A stretch of 43,860 nt of DNA from Enterocloster bolteae (GTDB lineage: Bacteria > Bacillota > Clostridia > Lachnospirales > Lachnospiraceae): contig NZ_CP022465.2 of the NCBI RefSeq assembly GCF_002234575.2, positions 1 through 43,860 of the forward strand, written 5' to 3'. Below are positions 16,077 to 23,774 of this stretch, piece by piece; position 1 is the first letter of the stretch; each line of letters opens with the position of its first letter. Both the position numbers and the translations under genes were made by a program. The notes below the pieces were generated by a model that was not told where the DNA came from, did no database searches, and worked only from the letters and a program-made list of their open reading frames with translations.

Positions 16077-17579
16077 ATGGCCCAGAGCAGTTTGGATAGA
16101 CAGTTGGATATGGCAATGGGGAATTTGGTTGTCATTATAGGAAAAGTTTTGAAATCCGTCTGGTATGGATGCAAAAAGTTAAGAGGCAGGAAAATCATTC
16201 CCTTTATGCTATGTATAATACTGGCAGTGATTGGCTGGACACGATGGGGGCATATAGCTTCAGTTCTTGATGTTCTGGAGATGCCAGGGTGGATGCAAAA
16301 GATATTATACATACTTATCCTTCTATCACCGGCCATAGACCTTGCTTTGCTAGGAAGTGTCATTACCAGAAAGCAGATGGAATTTTACCGAAAGTTTGAG
16401 GAAATTGGATTTAAAGAAAAAACAGGAAAGTATCCATTGTATTTAGGCGAAGTCGAGGAACCGGATGGCCGGATATGCTATACCTTCCGCTCAAATATAA
16501 GCATAGGTGAGTGGAAGAAACGTGCTGTACAGATAGAAACCGTGTTGGATTGTACTATTCTGCGGATTGAAAACAAGGGTAGTAAGCGTATTATCCAAAT
16601 GTTGGCCGTGTCCAGTGAATATAAAATACCGGATAAATTACTTTGGGAAGAGGGGTATTTATCTAATGAAGATGGTGTTTGCGTAATAGGTCAAGGTATG
16701 TTATCCCAGATATCATTTAATCTGAATCGTACACCGCATGTACTGGCAGCCGGCGAAACAGGCTCAGGTAAATCTGTGATATTACGTTGTTGCCTTTGGC
16801 AGCTAATAAGCCAGAATGCCAGGGTTTATATGATTGATTTTAAAGGCGGCGTTGAATTTGGTCTGGACTATGAACGTTACGGCGAAGTAATAACTGATAG
16901 AGAGAGGGCCGCCGAAGTATTGGAGATGTTAGTTAAAGAGAATACTGCAAGACTGGCATTATTCCGGAAGCTTCGGGTGAAAAACTTACCAGAGTATAAC
17001 AAGAAAACAGGAAAGAATCTATGTAGAATAGGTGTTTTCTGTGATGAGATTGCTGAGATGCTGGACAAAAAAGGTGTGCCAACGAAAGAACGGGAGATTT
17101 ATGAACGGCTGGAAGGTTATATATCGACATTGGCCAGACTGTCAAGGGCAACGGGCATTAATCTTTTTCTGGGAGTGCAGCGGCCAGATGCCAATGTGCT
17201 GACTGGCCAAATAAAAAATAACATTCCTATACGTATATGCGGACGTTTTGCAGATAAATCAGCATCAGAGATTGTACTAAATTCAACAGCGGCCATAAAT
17301 CTTCCGGACATAAAAGGCAGATTCTTGTATTTACAAGGAAATGAATTGATAGAGTTCCAGGCGTATTACTTTGATGATGAAACGATGTTGGATGAATCGG
17401 TGGAGGTGTCACCTGGGAATATGCTTACAGAAAGCTACACAGTTAATCATCACGAAGAGGAGATTAAGGTTCCTTCCAAATCGAAAAGTGTTACGGAAGA
17501 GATAAAACAAGTCAATTATGAAGAGTATGATTTTAATTTTGGTGAAGATGAGGAAATAGAATGGAGTGTGGATAAATGA
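16077..17579 (+). CDS. tcpA: FtsK/SpoIIIE-like conjugative coupling ATPase, TcpA-like (500 aa)
   Basis: Two membrane helices lie in the first 100 residues (MLCIILAVIGW and ILYILILLSPAIDLALL). The FtsK-type motor follows: Walker A GETGSGKS at about 226-233, RVYMIDFKGGVEFG, and a Walker B-like VFCDEIAEML. Then come LSRATGINLFLGVQRPDANV and a RICGRFADKSASEIVL segment, all characteristic of TcpA of pCW3 and Orf21 of Tn916. It would energise and recruit DNA to the transfer channel at the membrane. It begins the conjugation gene run, 3 nt after the sortase, and overlaps the next gene by 4 nt. Length fits the family. The acidic C-terminus could contact partner proteins. Confidence 0.92.
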   Translation: MAQSSLDRQLDMAMGNLVVIIGKVLKSVWYGCKKLRGRKIIPFMLCIILAVIGWTRWGHIASVLDVLEMPGWMQKILYILILLSPAIDLALLGSVITRKQMEFYRKFEEIGFKEKTGKYPLYLGEVEEPDGRICYTFRSNISIGEWKKRAVQIETVLDCTILRIENKGSKRIIQMLAVSSEYKIPDKLLWEEGYLSNEDGVCVIGQGMLSQISFNLNRTPHVLAAGETGSGKSVILRCCLWQLISQNARVYMIDFKGGVEFGLDYERYGEVITDRERAAEVLEMLVKENTARLALFRKLRVKNLPEYNKKTGKNLCRIGVFCDEIAEMLDKKGVPTKEREIYERLEGYISTLARLSRATGINLFLGVQRPDANVLTGQIKNNIPIRICGRFADKSASEIVLNSTAAINLPDIKGRFLYLQGNELIEFQAYYFDDETMLDESVEVSPGNMLTESYTVNHHEEEIKVPSKSKSVTEEIKQVNYEEYDFNFGEDEEIEWSVDK

Positions 17580-18622
17580 GCCTGTTACCAATACATAAAA
17601 CTGGAGAGGCCACAGAAACAAAAAAAAAGCTGAAAAAGAAAGGGGAAAATCAGGAGGCAGCGAACGTACAAAAAAATACGAAGGATACAGTAGCTGTCAA
17701 AAAGAAAAAAAAGGAAAAGCAGCCAAGAGATACTACATATGTCCTAAAAAAGAATTTCACCATGAAGATTTTTCGATGGGTATTTTGGTTTATGTTAGTA
17801 TGTGTATTTGCAAGAGGCGCATATCAAATCATAAAACCCCAAGCGGCCGATGAGCTGAGACAGATGATAAAAGATTTTGAACAGACCCAACAGAGCCAGG
17901 GTGATGCAGCGGAGGAGGTGATGGACTTTGCCCAAGATTTTGCAAAAGAGTATCTAACCTACGAGAAGGGAGGCGAACAGGATTTCAGAACACGGATAAA
18001 TCCATATATATCTCAACGTTTGAATAATGCACCTGGTATATATGCATTCCGGAATAATGCTAAAGCAGCATACGTGAATGCATACCGTAAAGAGCAGGAA
18101 GGGGAAGTCTATAATGTGTATGTCAATGCTGAAATACAGTACGATAAGGGCGAGGATGGAATAGAATATGCAGACTGCACCTTAAAAATCCCTGTTGTGG
18201 CCACGGAATCAGGATATAGTATCACTGCATTGCCTATGTATATACAAGATAAGAGGAACAGTGATGATTATACCTTGCCTCAGATTCCGTTGGGACAGGA
18301 AATAGATACCGCACTGGTATCACCCTCTATTGAGAACTTCTTATCCGCTTATTACTCACAGGAGCAGAGCATGATTAATTATCTGCTTACTACAGATGCA
18401 GACCGCAGCAAATTTGTAGCAATAGGTGGTAGATATGAATTTAAGAAGGTTGAATCTGTAAAAGCATATCAAAGGCCAGAAGCAGCAGATATCCTATGCT
18501 CATTAACAGTCCGTATTGCTGATACAGTGAATCAGGAAGAAATAAGCCAGGAATATATGATAACTCTTGTCCAAGAATCGGATAAGTACTATGTCAAGGA
18601 TATAGATACAAAAATATATTAA
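17576..18622 (+). CDS. tcpC: TcpC-like conjugation membrane scaffold protein (348 aa)
   Basis: A very Lys-rich cytoplasmic N-terminus (about 60 residues) precedes a single membrane helix (IFRWVFWFMLVCVFARGAYQI). The large extracellular region has two similar alpha/beta domains (about 105-225 and 240-348), as in TcpC of pCW3 and Orf13 of Tn916. TcpC is a VirB8-like part of the transfer complex that binds other Tcp proteins. The start overlaps the TcpA stop (ATGA), which suggests translational coupling. The 16-bp AT-rich boxes begin at its stop codon. Confidence 0.88.
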   Translation: MSLLPIHKTGEATETKKKLKKKGENQEAANVQKNTKDTVAVKKKKKEKQPRDTTYVLKKNFTMKIFRWVFWFMLVCVFARGAYQIIKPQAADELRQMIKDFEQTQQSQGDAAEEVMDFAQDFAKEYLTYEKGGEQDFRTRINPYISQRLNNAPGIYAFRNNAKAAYVNAYRKEQEGEVYNVYVNAEIQYDKGEDGIEYADCTLKIPVVATESGYSITALPMYIQDKRNSDDYTLPQIPLGQEIDTALVSPSIENFLSAYYSQEQSMINYLLTTDADRSKFVAIGGRYEFKKVESVKAYQRPEAADILCSLTVRIADTVNQEEISQEYMITLVQESDKYYVKDIDTKIY

Positions 18623-18662
18623 TAACAAATTATTTAATTATTAAAATAACAAAATAATAAAA
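18615..18662 (+). repeat. 16-bp AT-rich box array upstream of the tcpD-like gene
   Basis: Three in-phase 16-mers start at 18615, 18631 and 18647 (for example TATTTAATTATTAAAA and TAACAAAATAATAAAA). They match the box family seen at 29623, 30311, 30373, 30545, 31101, 33255 and 38406. The array fills the only sizeable gap within the conjugation operon. This points to an operator that separates expression of the downstream transfer genes. Confidence 0.5.
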
Positions 18663-18686
18663 AAACAAAAAGAAAAGAGGACCAAA

Positions 18687-19007
18687 ATGAAATTATTAGA
18701 GAATACGAGAATAAGGAAATGCATAACAATTTTGCTCAGTATACAACTTACCTTGTCTATGGCTATGGTATCTTTTGCCAGTGGCGCAAATTATGCAGAG
18801 AATGCAGCTAAATGGGGGTTTGAACAGGCATTTTGGGTAGTACTATTCGTTACTTTGGTTGTAGCAGCTGGTGCATGGATGAAACATGCTTTATCAACAG
18901 CAATAGTTACCGTGATTATTGGCGGCATATTAGCTTATCTCTGTAAACAACCAGAAGTAATATCTACCATCGGAAATGCAGTTGGCAGTAGAGTATTTGG
19001 GGGATGA
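18687..19007 (+). CDS. tcpD: TcpD-like small membrane protein (106 aa)
   Basis: A cleavable-looking or first membrane segment (CITILLSIQLTLSMAMVSFA, then SG) is followed by two hydrophobic helices (FWVVLFVTLVVAAGAWM and TAIVTVIIGGILAYL). The short size, the AANY/AAKWGFEQ start of the mature part, and the position between tcpC and tcpE agree with TcpD-like proteins of FATA-type conjugation systems. These are small membrane subunits required for transfer. AAAAGAGG precedes the ATG. The stop overlaps the upstream edge of the tcpE-like gene. The 16-bp box array lies immediately upstream. Confidence 0.75.
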   Translation: MKLLENTRIRKCITILLSIQLTLSMAMVSFASGANYAENAAKWGFEQAFWVVLFVTLVVAAGAWMKHALSTAIVTVIIGGILAYLCKQPEVISTIGNAVGSRVFGG

Positions 19008-19009
19008 TT

Positions 19010-19417
19010 ATGGATAACAGTGAGCAGAAAAAGGTAACAATATATAGCTACAGCAAAGTCTGGAAAGTTGAGAAACGTATATATGCTATACAGAACCTGG
19101 TGCTGCCTGTCCCCATAGACCCATGGCAACTGCTATATTTTGGTATCACATGGGCTGCAATTAACTTGATATTTGGTGCACTGCCGGGATTTAGTAGTAT
19201 CCCGGTAGTCATTCGGTCATTATTGATTCCCTATCTCATTTCAAAATTTCTATTAACCAAAAAATTAGATGGTAAGAATCCAATAAGGTATATGTTTGGT
19301 ATAGTGGTGTTTTTGTTTTCTGAACAGGACCAGGCACTGGAACATTTCAAGTTACAGCCGGTAAAAAGACAGGCCATTAAGCTATCCTGGAATTGTAGCC
19401 AGGGAGACAGGAGGTGA
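19010..19417 (+). CDS. tcpE: TcpE-family conjugation membrane protein (135 aa)
   Basis: The protein has the TcpE pattern: a short N-terminal YSYSKVWKVEKRIYAIQNLVLPVPI, then two membrane helices (LLYFGITWAAINLIFGALP and IRSLLIPYLISKFLL), and a C-terminal soluble tail with the KKLDGKNPIRYMFGI segment typical of the family. TcpE is a small inner-membrane part of the pCW3/Tn916 transfer machine. GGGGG at 18999-19003 places the start at 19010 rather than at the ATG at 19004 inside the overlap with the preceding stop. The next gene follows after 4 nt. Confidence 0.88.
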   Translation: MDNSEQKKVTIYSYSKVWKVEKRIYAIQNLVLPVPIDPWQLLYFGITWAAINLIFGALPGFSSIPVVIRSLLIPYLISKFLLTKKLDGKNPIRYMFGIVVFLFSEQDQALEHFKLQPVKRQAIKLSWNCSQGDRR

Positions 19418-19421
19418 TTGG

Positions 19422-22070
19422 ATGTACCAATGCCCGATTGACTATTACATTGATAACCTGGTATTCAATGCAGATAAGAGCTGCTGGTCTATTTACCGAT
19501 TAAAGGGATTTAACTATGACTATTTAAGTACCCAGGGAAAGGTAAATAAGCTGGTGCAATTGGCCAGGGTATATAGTGGAATTATGAGCTATGCACAGAT
19601 ATTGGTGATTCCAGTGGAAAAGGATGTTCAGGAACATTTTAGAAATTTAAGGGAGCGTCTGCACCGGAATGACATTTTATATGACAGCGCAATGCAACAG
19701 ATAGAATTGACAGAATCATATTTAAGGGAAAAAACAGAACAGTTAGGACGTGTAAATGATTATGCCACATACTTTATTGTAAAGCTAAGCGAAGCTTCGG
19801 AATATGAGGCAGTAGAAAAGATAAGCGAGTTCCTCTTGTATTTCATTAAGGACCCGGTCAATGCAATTAATGTACAGATGAATCTGGATACCAAGGATAT
19901 ACTAAAAAGTAAGATAAAAGCTTATGAAAAGATGGCCAATAAGTGGTTGGATGAGAATAAATATAAAATGAGCATGGAAGCTGTTTCAACAGAAGAAACA
20001 CAATGGTTGTTCAGACGCATTGCATACAGGGGAACCGGAATACCGGCAAAATTATTTTATAAGACAGTAGGAAGGGAAAAATGGGAACCGGATGTAGATG
20101 AGGTAGTAATCAATCAGGAAAGGATTGTACGCCCTTACCATAGAGATACGGTGTCACTGTTTGAGGGCAGCATAGAAGCACAAAACAGGAGCCTCAAGGT
20201 ATCAACAGGATTTTCTACGTCATATCAGACATTTCTTCCCATTGTATGGCTTCCGGAACAAAATGAATTTCCGGGAAAGGAATGGCTTTATGAGCTGCAG
20301 GTAAGAAATTTGCAGGCGGAAGTGTGTATCCATATTAAAACCATTCCGCACAAATCAGCCCTGCATCAGTTGGAACTGAAAAAGAGGGAGATAAACAGTC
20401 AAATTGAGCATATTGAAGAGGCGAATGCTGATATCCCAGAAGATTTATATACATCAAAGGAATATGCTGATTGCATGGAGCAGGAATTGAAAGATGACAG
20501 GTCCCCCCTTTTGGAAAGCAATATCACTGTTTGCCTATCTGATTCAAGTTTGGATGGATTGGAAAAGAAATGTGCCAGGGTAAAAGAACTGTACGATGAT
20601 ATGAACATAATCATTGAACGTCCATTAGGGGACCAGCTTAAATTGTATATGTCTTTCATTCCATCTGTACGTATTTTAATAAAAGATTTTGTAATGCGGC
20701 TTACGCCGGTTACATTAGCTTCCGGTATTGTGGGAGTGACAAGGGAATTAGGAGATAACCGGGGCGGCTATATCGGCTCCACTGGAAAAGAAGGAAAACC
20801 CGTATACTATGCTCCAGAGCTGGCCTGTCTCCAAAATATGTCTCCAGCTGCTACGTTTTTTGGAGATTTAGGAACGGGTAAATCATTTAATGCCAATATA
20901 TTGATATATCAGATGGTCTTATATGGCGGCTATGGATTGATTATAGACCCTAAGGGAGAACGGTCGCACTGGGAGAAACAGTTGATTGTTCTACGTGGTT
21001 TGATTAGTACAGTCACATTAGGAGCAGCAGCCAGTGACAGAGGAAAACTAGACCCTTATAACATATATCCGGATGACATACGGGAAGCACATGAGCTTAC
21101 ACTAAATGTACTGAGCGATTTATTTGGGCTGGACCCAAAAAGTGATGAGTATATTGCTATACTGGAGGCCCAAAAGAGGATGGAGAAAAGTCATGGGGCG
21201 CACTGTATGTTAAAACTGGCCAAAATGTTGGAGGCGATACCAGAAGAGGATAATTTACATGAGGCAGCAAATAATCTGGCCAGAAGGATTATATTATACA
21301 GGGATAATGGAATGGCGGGCCTATTGATAGGGGATGGAGCAGAACATGCCATTACATTGGATAATCGCTTGAATATAATACAGCTGCAGAATTTAAAGAT
21401 GCCATCACCAGAAACACCGAAACAGGATTATACGAGAGATGAGGTTTTATCGGTTGTTATTTTTGGTGTTGTATCTGCCTTTATTAAGAAATTTGCTTTA
21501 GTGAAACGGCCAGTACCAAAAGGTATACTTGTAGATGAATCGTGGGCAATATCAGCGTCAAAGGAAGGGCGCAACATGGAAGAGTTCATATCACGTATGG
21601 GACGGTCCCTTTATACTTGCATTATTTACAATGGCCATTCTACGAAGGACTTGCCTACAGAAGGAATTAAAAACTCAATTACATATAAGTTTGTATTCCG
21701 CTCCCGGAACAATAGGGAGGAAGCAGCCCGTCTATTGGATTACCTGGGCCTGGAGGTAACACCAGAAAACATGTTGGTAATTCAGAACCTGGGGGCAGGA
21801 CAATGCCTGTTTAAAGATTTATATAATCGTGTGGGTGTGCTTCAGTTTGACCCCGTTTTTCAGGATTTATTTGATATCTTTTCCACTACGCCGACAGAAG
21901 ATGCCGATGAAGAACCAGAACCTGAGGCACCGGAACCTGAGACACTGGAACCTAAGGCACCGGAACCTGAGATACCAGAGCTACCAGAGGATAAAATCAT
22001 TTCAAAACCAGAGCCACTATTAGATTTTGAGTTTACAGAAGATGACTTATTCACAAAGGAAGATATCTGA
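19422..22070 (+). CDS. tcpF: VirB4/TcpF-like conjugative transfer ATPase (882 aa)
   Basis: An excellent GGAGGTGATTGG site precedes the ATG. The N-terminal half is the usual VirB4 domain of Gram-positive systems. The motor domain has Walker A GDLGTGKS at about 481-488 (followed by FNANI), GLIIDPKGERSHW, a Walker B-like PKGILVDESWAISAS, and RMGRSLYTCIIYNGHS. This matches TcpF of pCW3 and Orf16 of Tn916, the main ATPase powering the channel. The C-terminus carries a Pro/Glu-rich tandem tail (PEPEAPEPETLEPKAPEPE) that is probably disordered. Its stop shares one base with the next start codon. Confidence 0.93.
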   Translation: MYQCPIDYYIDNLVFNADKSCWSIYRLKGFNYDYLSTQGKVNKLVQLARVYSGIMSYAQILVIPVEKDVQEHFRNLRERLHRNDILYDSAMQQIELTESYLREKTEQLGRVNDYATYFIVKLSEASEYEAVEKISEFLLYFIKDPVNAINVQMNLDTKDILKSKIKAYEKMANKWLDENKYKMSMEAVSTEETQWLFRRIAYRGTGIPAKLFYKTVGREKWEPDVDEVVINQERIVRPYHRDTVSLFEGSIEAQNRSLKVSTGFSTSYQTFLPIVWLPEQNEFPGKEWLYELQVRNLQAEVCIHIKTIPHKSALHQLELKKREINSQIEHIEEANADIPEDLYTSKEYADCMEQELKDDRSPLLESNITVCLSDSSLDGLEKKCARVKELYDDMNIIIERPLGDQLKLYMSFIPSVRILIKDFVMRLTPVTLASGIVGVTRELGDNRGGYIGSTGKEGKPVYYAPELACLQNMSPAATFFGDLGTGKSFNANILIYQMVLYGGYGLIIDPKGERSHWEKQLIVLRGLISTVTLGAAASDRGKLDPYNIYPDDIREAHELTLNVLSDLFGLDPKSDEYIAILEAQKRMEKSHGAHCMLKLAKMLEAIPEEDNLHEAANNLARRIILYRDNGMAGLLIGDGAEHAITLDNRLNIIQLQNLKMPSPETPKQDYTRDEVLSVVIFGVVSAFIKKFALVKRPVPKGILVDESWAISASKEGRNMEEFISRMGRSLYTCIIYNGHSTKDLPTEGIKNSITYKFVFRSRNNREEAARLLDYLGLEVTPENMLVIQNLGAGQCLFKDLYNRVGVLQFDPVFQDLFDIFSTTPTEDADEEPEPEAPEPETLEPKAPEPEIPELPEDKIISKPEPLLDFEFTEDDLFTKEDI

Positions 22071-23221
22071 TGAAAAAGAAAATGTTTTTAATCGCTATGG
22101 CCATAGTGGTTCCATTCCTACTCATCTGTATTGTTTTGGGAGGTTTAGTTGGTGGAAATACAGAGGTTGTCCCCGCAGATGAAGAAACAGCAATGAAATA
22201 CCAAATGTGTGCTAGTCAATTAGGTGTGGATTGGTCATGGGTGATGCTGATAGACATGTATATGGCCGACCAGGAGCATACTGACATAACTAGCCAGAAT
22301 ATGGTCTATACCGCCCTAAATTGCCTTAAAGTGACGATTGAGGTGTATACGGAAGAAGAGGATGAGGATGGCGAGACACATTGGGAATATGACCATACAG
22401 ATTATGCATATGGTGCAGATGCCATAATGGAATACTTCGGACTACCTAAAGAGTGTCGGGATGTGCAGCTGGTAGTCCGGACCATACAAGGAAAAAATTC
22501 AAGTCAATTCCATATATCTACAGCTCCCTATGATGATTTAAAGGATGTACTGGATACTTATTACGGTTGCTTTGATGATGAAGCAAAAACAGAGATGCTT
22601 GCACTAAACGAACAGAAGTATTTGGTGGAGCTATATGAGGATATCATAGGGGAGTGGTCGGGAACCGGCTCCGGGGATGGGCTATTTGGCGATTATGAGA
22701 TAGGGGATTTGGTTTATCCGGAAACGGGAATGGAAATACCATTATACTACCAGTATCAGCAGCCATGGGGGGACGTGAAATTTGGCGGCAATACAATAAG
22801 GACATCCGGATGTTCTGTCACCTCAATTGCCATGGTGTTCAGCTATTTAAGGGATAGCACTATAACCCCCCCGGATATTGTGGCCTGGACTGGTAATCGT
22901 TATTACGTAGGAAATGCTGGACAGAGTTGGGATATATTTCCCGCCACGGCCCAACATTGGGGCATAAAATGCTATGGTTTAGGTACATCCCTGCAGGGCA
23001 TGATAGCAGAACTGGCAGCAGGACATCCTGTTATAGCAAGTATGCGGCCGGGGACTTTTACCCGGGCGGGACATTTTATTGTATTGCGAGGGATTACAGA
23101 GGATGGAAGAATTTTAGTTAATGACCCAAATGATAATGCCACAAAACGATTTTTTTATACATCGTTTGCACCGGCTTTGATACAGAGAGAGTCAAAACAA
23201 TATTGGAGCTTTAGCAATTAA
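22070..23221 (+). CDS. Membrane-anchored C39-like cysteine peptidase in the TcpG position (383 aa)
   Basis: An N-terminal membrane helix (MFLIAMAIVVPFLLICIVLGGLV) precedes a segment resembling the lysozyme-like N-terminus of conjugation cell-wall hydrolases (CASQLGVDWSWVMLIDMY). It lacks recognisable catalytic residues. The C-terminal domain is a papain-like C39_2-type fold: Cys248 in TSGCSVTSIAMV, His335 in RAGHFIVLRG, and N351/D352 in LVNDPND. Tn916 and pCW3 normally place a lysozyme plus NlpC/P60 protein here to open the wall for the channel. A peptidase of the same broad fold seems to replace it. Cross-link cleavage is inferred. A secreted or surface protein substrate is also possible. 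Confidence 0.75.
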   Translation: MKKKMFLIAMAIVVPFLLICIVLGGLVGGNTEVVPADEETAMKYQMCASQLGVDWSWVMLIDMYMADQEHTDITSQNMVYTALNCLKVTIEVYTEEEDEDGETHWEYDHTDYAYGADAIMEYFGLPKECRDVQLVVRTIQGKNSSQFHISTAPYDDLKDVLDTYYGCFDDEAKTEMLALNEQKYLVELYEDIIGEWSGTGSGDGLFGDYEIGDLVYPETGMEIPLYYQYQQPWGDVKFGGNTIRTSGCSVTSIAMVFSYLRDSTITPPDIVAWTGNRYYVGNAGQSWDIFPATAQHWGIKCYGLGTSLQGMIAELAAGHPVIASMRPGTFTRAGHFIVLRGITEDGRILVNDPNDNATKRFFYTSFAPALIQRESKQYWSFSN

Positions 23222-23232
23222 GGGGGATGCAG

Positions 23233-23766
23233 ATGAAATACGGAAACATTTATAAAGTGCTTATCATGGCGGTCCTGGCCGCAATAATATTGTCTTTAAG
23301 CATGAGGCTTTTTAAAAATCCCGAAGAGAGTAAGGAGCCGATTGTGCAGCCTGAAACTGCCGCTGAATTAACAGAGGAAGATATAACAGCAGAAACAGAA
23401 AGAAATCAAACAACCATGGCCACATATCCAGATGAGGTTGAGGCAGAAGGGGGGAATACGCAGCCAGAAATATATTCGCCGTGGGAGGAAGAGGACTATA
23501 CAGCATGTTACTTTACAAATACAGAAAACACAATTGATGTAGACAGTACATTGCCAGTTGGCGCACAAGGACGTTTAACGGATGATGCGCAGCGTTATTT
23601 GGACAGTGAAGGAATCAAGGCTATAGAGTTACGCTGTATAGATGGAACGGTCATAACGGAAGGGCCAGAAACATCCTTCCAGGTACAATGTGATGACGTG
23701 GGAAAGACTATCATTGTAATGACATACGATAGGAATCTGCATACGTGGACGTTCAAGCGGGAATGA
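23233..23766 (+). CDS. Single-pass exported protein of the conjugation operon (177 aa)
   Basis: A membrane anchor (VLIMAVLAAIILSLSMRLF) is followed by an acidic Thr/Glu-rich linker and a small C-terminal domain of about 85 residues with beta-rich character (SEGIKAIELRC, VGKTIIVMTYD). AGGGGG at 23221-23226 supports the ATG at 23233 rather than the one at 23227. I do not recognise the family. Position between the peptidase and the channel protein suggests a periplasm-facing or wall-facing accessory of the transfer apparatus. Its stop codon overlaps the ribosome-binding region of the next gene. Confidence 0.7.
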   Translation: MKYGNIYKVLIMAVLAAIILSLSMRLFKNPEESKEPIVQPETAAELTEEDITAETERNQTTMATYPDEVEAEGGNTQPEIYSPWEEEDYTACYFTNTENTIDVDSTLPVGAQGRLTDDAQRYLDSEGIKAIELRCIDGTVITEGPETSFQVQCDDVGKTIIVMTYDRNLHTWTFKRE

Positions 23767-23774
23767 GGGATACG

